From assembly GCA_013365365.1 (NCBI GenBank), contig JABVXU010000690.1, forward strand, positions 1 to 25,761: 25,761 bases of DNA, written 5' to 3'. Below, one piece after another: positions 22,501 to 25,761 of this stretch. Source of the DNA: Cruorifilaria tuberocauda (lineage: Eukaryota; Nematoda; Chromadorea; Rhabditida; Onchocercidae). Position 1 is the stretch's first letter. Each line of letters starts with the position of its first letter. The notes under the pieces are model-generated. The model saw only the letters and a list, made by a program, of their open reading frames with translations, was not told the DNA's origin and did no database searches. A program made the position numbers and the translations under genes.

Positions 22501-25289
22501 TATCTTGACACACGGTAAAATGTCAAACGAAAAAAATGAAGAATTCTCAAAGATAATTAAGAATTAGAGTTAATTAAAATTTAATTTAATGTTACCCGGC
22601 CAACAAAATGTCGCCTATAGCAATGTGACGTATCATCCGTTTCTAATTTCGATCGAGCACAACTACTGGTAGCCGGACAACATCCAACAACTTCATCGTC
22701 GATATTAATTGTACAGTTACTTACACCGTCTAACCAGTAGCCACCACCGGCAGGTAAGACAATTTGTGGATACGGTCCCGAGTATTTCAAAATCTTAAAT
22801 TTTATCAGTTTAATTTTTCATCCAAGCGGAATGGTTAAATTTCAATTGAACTTTTAGAATTACCAGTTATAAAGGAAGAAATTTTCATTTATCTTTTCTT
22901 ACAAATCGTTATTTTGACTAAAAGAGAAATTTCAGTAATTAAAATTAAAATAATTGAAAAAGTAAAATAATAGATTGGTAATGGTACTGTATACAATAAA
23001 TGTGTTACTGAATTTACTGTATTACTGAATAGACTTTTGAAGAATTTTTTCCCTATTTTTCGCCTATTTTTTGATGCTTTTAAAGTAATTTTAGAGTAAT
23101 GAGCATTTAGAGTAATTTAGAGAATTTTGAGTAATGAAATTTCGTTTTTGCCATCAACTGAAAGTAATATTGGAGATAAAAATTACTCAATTTAATCCTA
23201 GTAAATACAAAAATATTAATTAATGCAAACTTTCAATATACCTCTTTGATAGTATCTCTGGTCTTCATTATCCCACCTGTTCCATTACATTGAGCTGTTG
23301 AATTGTTCTAAAAATAATGAATTTGATTATATTTCCATCTAAATGATTGAAAGAAATTTATTTAAAAAATGAACTGAAAAATAAGATAAAATATCAATAC
23401 TGTATTATTCAATTCTTTATTATTAATACATTTACTATTTATTATTATTATTATTCAATACTGTATTATTAAATGACAATGCCAATATAAGGTCAAAAGG
23501 TCAAACACTATCTTTGCTATAAAAATTTCCATAAAATTGTTAACAAATCGTTATATTAGTCATTATGTTAATTTATACTATTTATTTAATATTATATATT
23601 AATTGATATTACTACTAACTAATTGTATTTTATCATGATTACTTAAATAAGCAATTCAATTTGCATATTTTAAGTATTTTATAGTAGATGAATGAGAATA
23701 GGATCATTAATTGATTTTATCCATTTATTGATTTTTTTAAAATAAATTAAATAATTCTATGATTGATTACATTAATTATCATTTCGCTTAATTATTTACT
23801 TTACCATACACCTGAATGATAATTTAAAAGATGATGATGTCCTATTTACTATTATGCCATGATATTATTAAGTTAGAGCCAAATGTAAGAAATTTTCTAT
23901 TTATTAAATGTTTGTCATATCAAATTGATAAAAAAGACAAGATTCGAATAGTTTTGTCGAAGAATACCTGGCAAATTTTTAATTAATATCTTAAGCATAT
24001 AATTTCACTAATTAAAATGAAAAAAAAAAACCAAATGGTAAAAACAATTGATTAAAATCAAACTTATGTTCAATCATAAGTAAACACTACATTCATTTTA
24101 ATAATATCAGTATCATTTTTTTGTACAAAATTCTCACATCATTTAGGTTATTACGAATTGTTTGTACATCCGGTAAACATTGTAAGTAATCGATTGATTT
24201 TGTACTACTGATCCATACCGGTTTGCTAATTTCCATTGTGAGTAATTTACGTGGAAAAATTAGATCAAATAAACTACGTGTTCGTTTCATTCTTGAATGT
24301 GAAATACTAAAACGTTGCGCTTCTTTCATATTTCGATCTGCTGTTAGAAGCTTTTCTGCTGCTGATGCCATAAATTTCGCTCGATGAATTCGTGATTCTT
24401 CATAATGATAATTATTATTCCTATCACTATCATTATCATTATCACGATTAGTCCAATTTTGATCATTCTTTTGCCATGATATTTTAAAATGTTGATCTTT
24501 TGATAGAATCGAATCATTCTCATCCTCATCCTCATCCTCATCCTCGTCATCATCATCATCCTCGTCATCATCATCATCATTATCGTAATCACTATCACTA
24601 TCGCTATCACTATCACTATCACTATCGCTATCGCTATCAGTATCATTCTTTAAGCTGTTAAAACAAATGCATAGATCATTGATTGTAGTGAAACGTTGTG
24701 ATGTTTTCTGCTTCAAAAATGAATCCCAATTACATAATGCTATATTTTCATGATGTAAAGGACATTTGAATGAATTATTTGCTTTCAATTCATTCGAATT
24801 CGAAGTTGATGAATCAAATGAATGAAGTTTTTGTGATGAAAGTTGCTTAGCTTTCGTTGAAATATTCTTACAACATTTAAATGTTTGATTCGATGATTGA
24901 TTTTGTTTCCTATGATCGTTGCTGCATTTTACGATCGTTGTTGCTCGTTGTTGTTGTTGAGGTTTTTCAAAAAGTAATCGATTAAAATGATCAACAGAAA
25001 AATATTTCTTCACTGGTAATTTATGATAATCACTGGGATAATAAATCGGATTATAGTATAAATCTTTAATTTTATCATTATGATTATTGTTACTATCATA
25101 ACAATGATTTAAATCACTACTATTAATAATATTAATACTTCGTGATTTTTCATGATTTAACGGTAATTTAAATTCAGCAAGGGAATATTTCGACTGATTA
25201 ATGATTTTTGTAGCAGTAGATGTAGTAATAGTAATAGTAGTAGTAATAGGGACAGTAGTAGAAGTAATAATAGGTAATTGTTGGGCCAT
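16528..25289 (-). CDS. RAP1GAP: Rap1 GTPase-activating protein (Rap1GAP family)
   Basis: Fifteen exons on the minus strand join in frame to 1088 residues. In coding order: 25289-24138, 23307-23242, 22793-22596, 21956-21812, 21628-21453, 21143-21045, 20504-20322, 20115-20011, 19794-19636, 19240-19092, 18819-18628, 17799-17680, 17550-17469, 17171-16969, 16765-16528. Residues 1-384 are disordered, with an acidic repeat at 216-259. The RapGAP domain covers about 407-780: [119 protein letters not shown] and [20 protein letters not shown]. Asn665 in HIGND matches the catalytic Asn thumb of human Rap1GAP (N290). The family stimulates GTP hydrolysis on Rap1 and so controls adhesion and junction signalling; this role is inferred. 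A Ser-rich linker (RSRSVSQD) matches the segment after the domain in Rap1GAP. Residues about 965-1035 form a coiled coil, then a Thr/Asn tail. There is no PDZ domain, which argues against the SIPA1L group. The start is the ATG of an exon with a good acceptor 17 bases upstream. Confidence 0.95.
16531..16629 (-). repeat. Coding microsatellite giving a Thr/Asn/Asp C-terminal tail
   Basis: On the plus strand this is an imperfect array of (agtatt/agtatc) with a run of agt triplets. On the coding strand it gives 33 residues, a run of seven Thr followed by alternating T with N, D, A, S or I, then the stop codon. Such tails change length easily, and the stop codon may itself lie in repeat-derived sequence. 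Confidence 0.85.
17800..18627 (-). other. 828-base intron of RAP1GAP containing a degenerate tandem array
   Basis: On the coding strand the donor is gtaagta and the acceptor aatacag, with phase-matched joining of K/S. The half nearer the acceptor is a tandem array (17806-18100). The rest is AT-rich, with T runs and no coding sense. A 60-codon open frame at 18039-18221 is chance. Confidence 0.75.
17806..18100. repeat. Degenerate AT-rich tandem array in a RAP1GAP intron
   Basis: Variants of ttatattcatttaattcaat and aataattcaataatcaa recur about five or six times at roughly 40-60 base intervals, with substitutions and small indels. This is an intronic minisatellite-like array. The period is irregular, so the copy number is approximate. 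Confidence 0.7.
19241..19635 (-). other. RAP1GAP intron with a GATAT microsatellite
   Basis: Phase 0 on both sides; donor gtatgt and acceptor ttttaag. It carries (GATAT)5 at 19510-19534 in a wider GATAT-like neighbourhood. I see nothing else in it. Confidence 0.75.
19510..19534. repeat. (GATAT)5 microsatellite
   Basis: Five perfect copies of the 5-base unit, with degenerate copies on either side from about 19475. Confidence 0.9.
20221..20238. repeat. (TTGA)4 microsatellite
   Basis: Four perfect tetranucleotide copies followed by TT, in the RAP1GAP intron 20116-20321, reading plus strand. Confidence 0.85.
20322..20504 (-). other. RapGAP catalytic exon with the Asn thumb
   Basis: This 61-codon, phase-0 exon encodes [14 protein letters not shown] at the start and [15 protein letters not shown] at the end. 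In human Rap1GAP the Asn of HIGND inserts into the Rap active site in place of an arginine finger, and here it is Asn665. The His of RHIG and the Asp after the Asn are also kept, so the enzyme should be active. Two overlapping open frames read this exon; only the one with TQHGQTG is real. Confidence 0.95.
20505..21044 (-). other. 540-base intron of RAP1GAP
   Basis: Phase 0 on both sides; donor gttaat and acceptor tctgaag. It is AT-rich, with aataata-type runs. I see nothing coding or structured. Confidence 0.75.
21327..21404. repeat. Short direct repeat pair in a RAP1GAP intron
   Basis: A 22-base sequence starting atacagtaatattacaa occurs at 21327-21348 and again, exact by eye, at 21383-21404, 56 bases apart, inside intron 21144-21452. 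It may be a local duplication. Confidence 0.75.
21957..22595 (-). other. 639-base intron of RAP1GAP
   Basis: Phase 0 on both sides; donor gtaaca and acceptor ttttag. It joins RRHFVGR to [10 protein letters not shown]. The content is AT-rich and I see no further feature. Confidence 0.75.
22794..23241 (-). other. 448-base intron of RAP1GAP
   Basis: Phase 0; donor gtatat and acceptor aatttaag. Around 23080-23140 the words gagtaat and agagtaattt recur several times as a loose local repeat. I see nothing else. Confidence 0.7.
23308..24137 (-). other. First intron of RAP1GAP, 830 bases
   Basis: Phase 0; donor gtgaga and acceptor atttttag. It has a tatt microsatellite near 23440-23455 and a direct repeat of the type tcaatactgtattatt on either side of it. 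No other structure is seen. Confidence 0.7.
24513..24644 (-). repeat. Coding repeat for an acidic Ser/Asp then Asp/Glu tract
   Basis: Residues 216-259 of RAP1GAP are encoded by (GATAGT)-type hexamers giving SDSDSD, followed by GAT/GAC/GAG triplets giving D and E runs. Another frame over the same repeat is open for 100 codons and is only a shadow. The tract is 44 residues, nearly all D, S or E. Confidence 0.9.
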
Positions 25290-25761
25290 TTCATAAATTG
25301 AAATTTCTGAAATCTACTTTATTGATCATAATGATTGATAGATTTCAAATAATTATTGCCATCAATTTGTGATTGATTTAGTGAATTTGATAATGAGAAT
25401 GATAATTAATGGAATGATTTGAAATGAAATTAAAATTGATAAGAATTAGATTATTTCATGTGAAACTAGCTATATCACAATTCTATCAATTTCTTTCAAA
25501 ATAGGAAAAAAAAATTTCTGCTAAATTATGAAATTTATGGAAGTTACTTTATGCTTTCTTAATAATTACATGCAAAATAATATACTTACATACTTACAAT
25601 ACTTGCACACAGAACTTATTATACAAAATCAAACATTAAAAAACGATGTAAGAAAGGAGATAGAAGAATAAATAACGTCTTTTTCATATTTAAAAATATT
25701 ACGTGAGCAATATAGCCTATGAATATAATGATATTAATTCATAAATAATATTATTCGTTTC
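25290..25761. other. 5' flank of RAP1GAP
   Basis: AT-rich sequence upstream of the minus-strand start. Apart from the splice acceptor at 25307 I see no clear promoter element or other gene. Confidence 0.6.
25307..25314 (-). promoter_or_regulatory. Splice acceptor 17 bases upstream of the RAP1GAP ATG (possible SL trans-splice site)
   Basis: On the coding strand agatttcag is followed by 17 bases and the ATG. TTTCAG matches the nematode acceptor consensus well. It supports this ATG as the start, whether the site receives a spliced leader or closes a 5' UTR intron. Confidence 0.5.

Noticed and set aside
24344..24646. 100-codon minus-strand frame rich in Ile, Val and Met repeats
   Set aside because: It is a second frame through the acidic coding repeat of RAP1GAP and has no independent support.
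16528..25289. SIPA1L (SPAR) family identity for the minus-strand gene
   Set aside because: The C-terminal coiled coil suggested it, but there is no PDZ domain and the [14 protein letters not shown] and [12 protein letters not shown] stretches match Rap1GAP better.
1..25761. tRNA, rRNA, CRISPR array or bacterial operon
   Set aside because: I saw no cloverleaf-like GC-rich segments, no regular spaced repeats of CRISPR type and no run of adjacent prokaryotic genes. The window is ordinary eukaryotic gene territory.

Overview
The window is AT-rich eukaryotic DNA with intron-dense genes, and nothing in it looks bacterial or viral. Short to medium introns with TTTCAG/TTTTAG-type acceptors, long AT-rich intergenic stretches and the protein sequences all suggest a nematode. 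The AT content and intron style would fit a filarial (clade III) worm, but that finer placement is inference. Most short open frames are chance runs in introns. The genes only appear when exons are joined by hand with phase and homology as guides.

Three conserved genes could be rebuilt with intact reading frames. (1) Plus strand, 2030-9617: a reduced ZFC3H1, the zinc-finger RNA-exosome cofactor, 16 exons and about 803 residues. (2) Plus strand, 10875-14786: the 48-kDa oligosaccharyltransferase subunit (DDOST/OST48/WBP1; ostb-1 in worms), 9 exons and 442 residues, complete from signal peptide to C-terminal membrane anchor. (3) Minus strand, 25289 down to 16528: a Rap1 GTPase-activating protein, 15 exons and 1088 residues, with the catalytic Asn-thumb region intact, a long disordered N-terminal exon with an acidic Ser/Asp repeat, and a C-terminal coiled coil ending in a Thr/Asn microsatellite tail.

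Layout: 1-2002 is AT-rich with no resolved gene, only two short exon-like open stretches. ZFC3H1 and DDOST then run head to tail, 1.26 kb apart, with a G-rich quadruplex-type tract between them. DDOST and RAP1GAP converge across 1.74 kb holding a 51-bp tandem duplication, poly(A) signals and an AT palindrome. RAP1GAP begins near the right end, where a clean splice acceptor lies 17 bases upstream of its ATG.

The genes have no shared pathway that I can see: nuclear RNA decay, ER N-glycosylation and Rap signalling. I found no mobile element with clear coding capacity, no tRNA or rRNA gene, and no convincing undescribed system. The points most worth checking are a GC-AG intron forced by reading frame in ZFC3H1, a stop-free intron of 53 codons in DDOST, the shortened ZFC3H1, and the repeat-built ends of RAP1GAP with no clear GoLoco motif.
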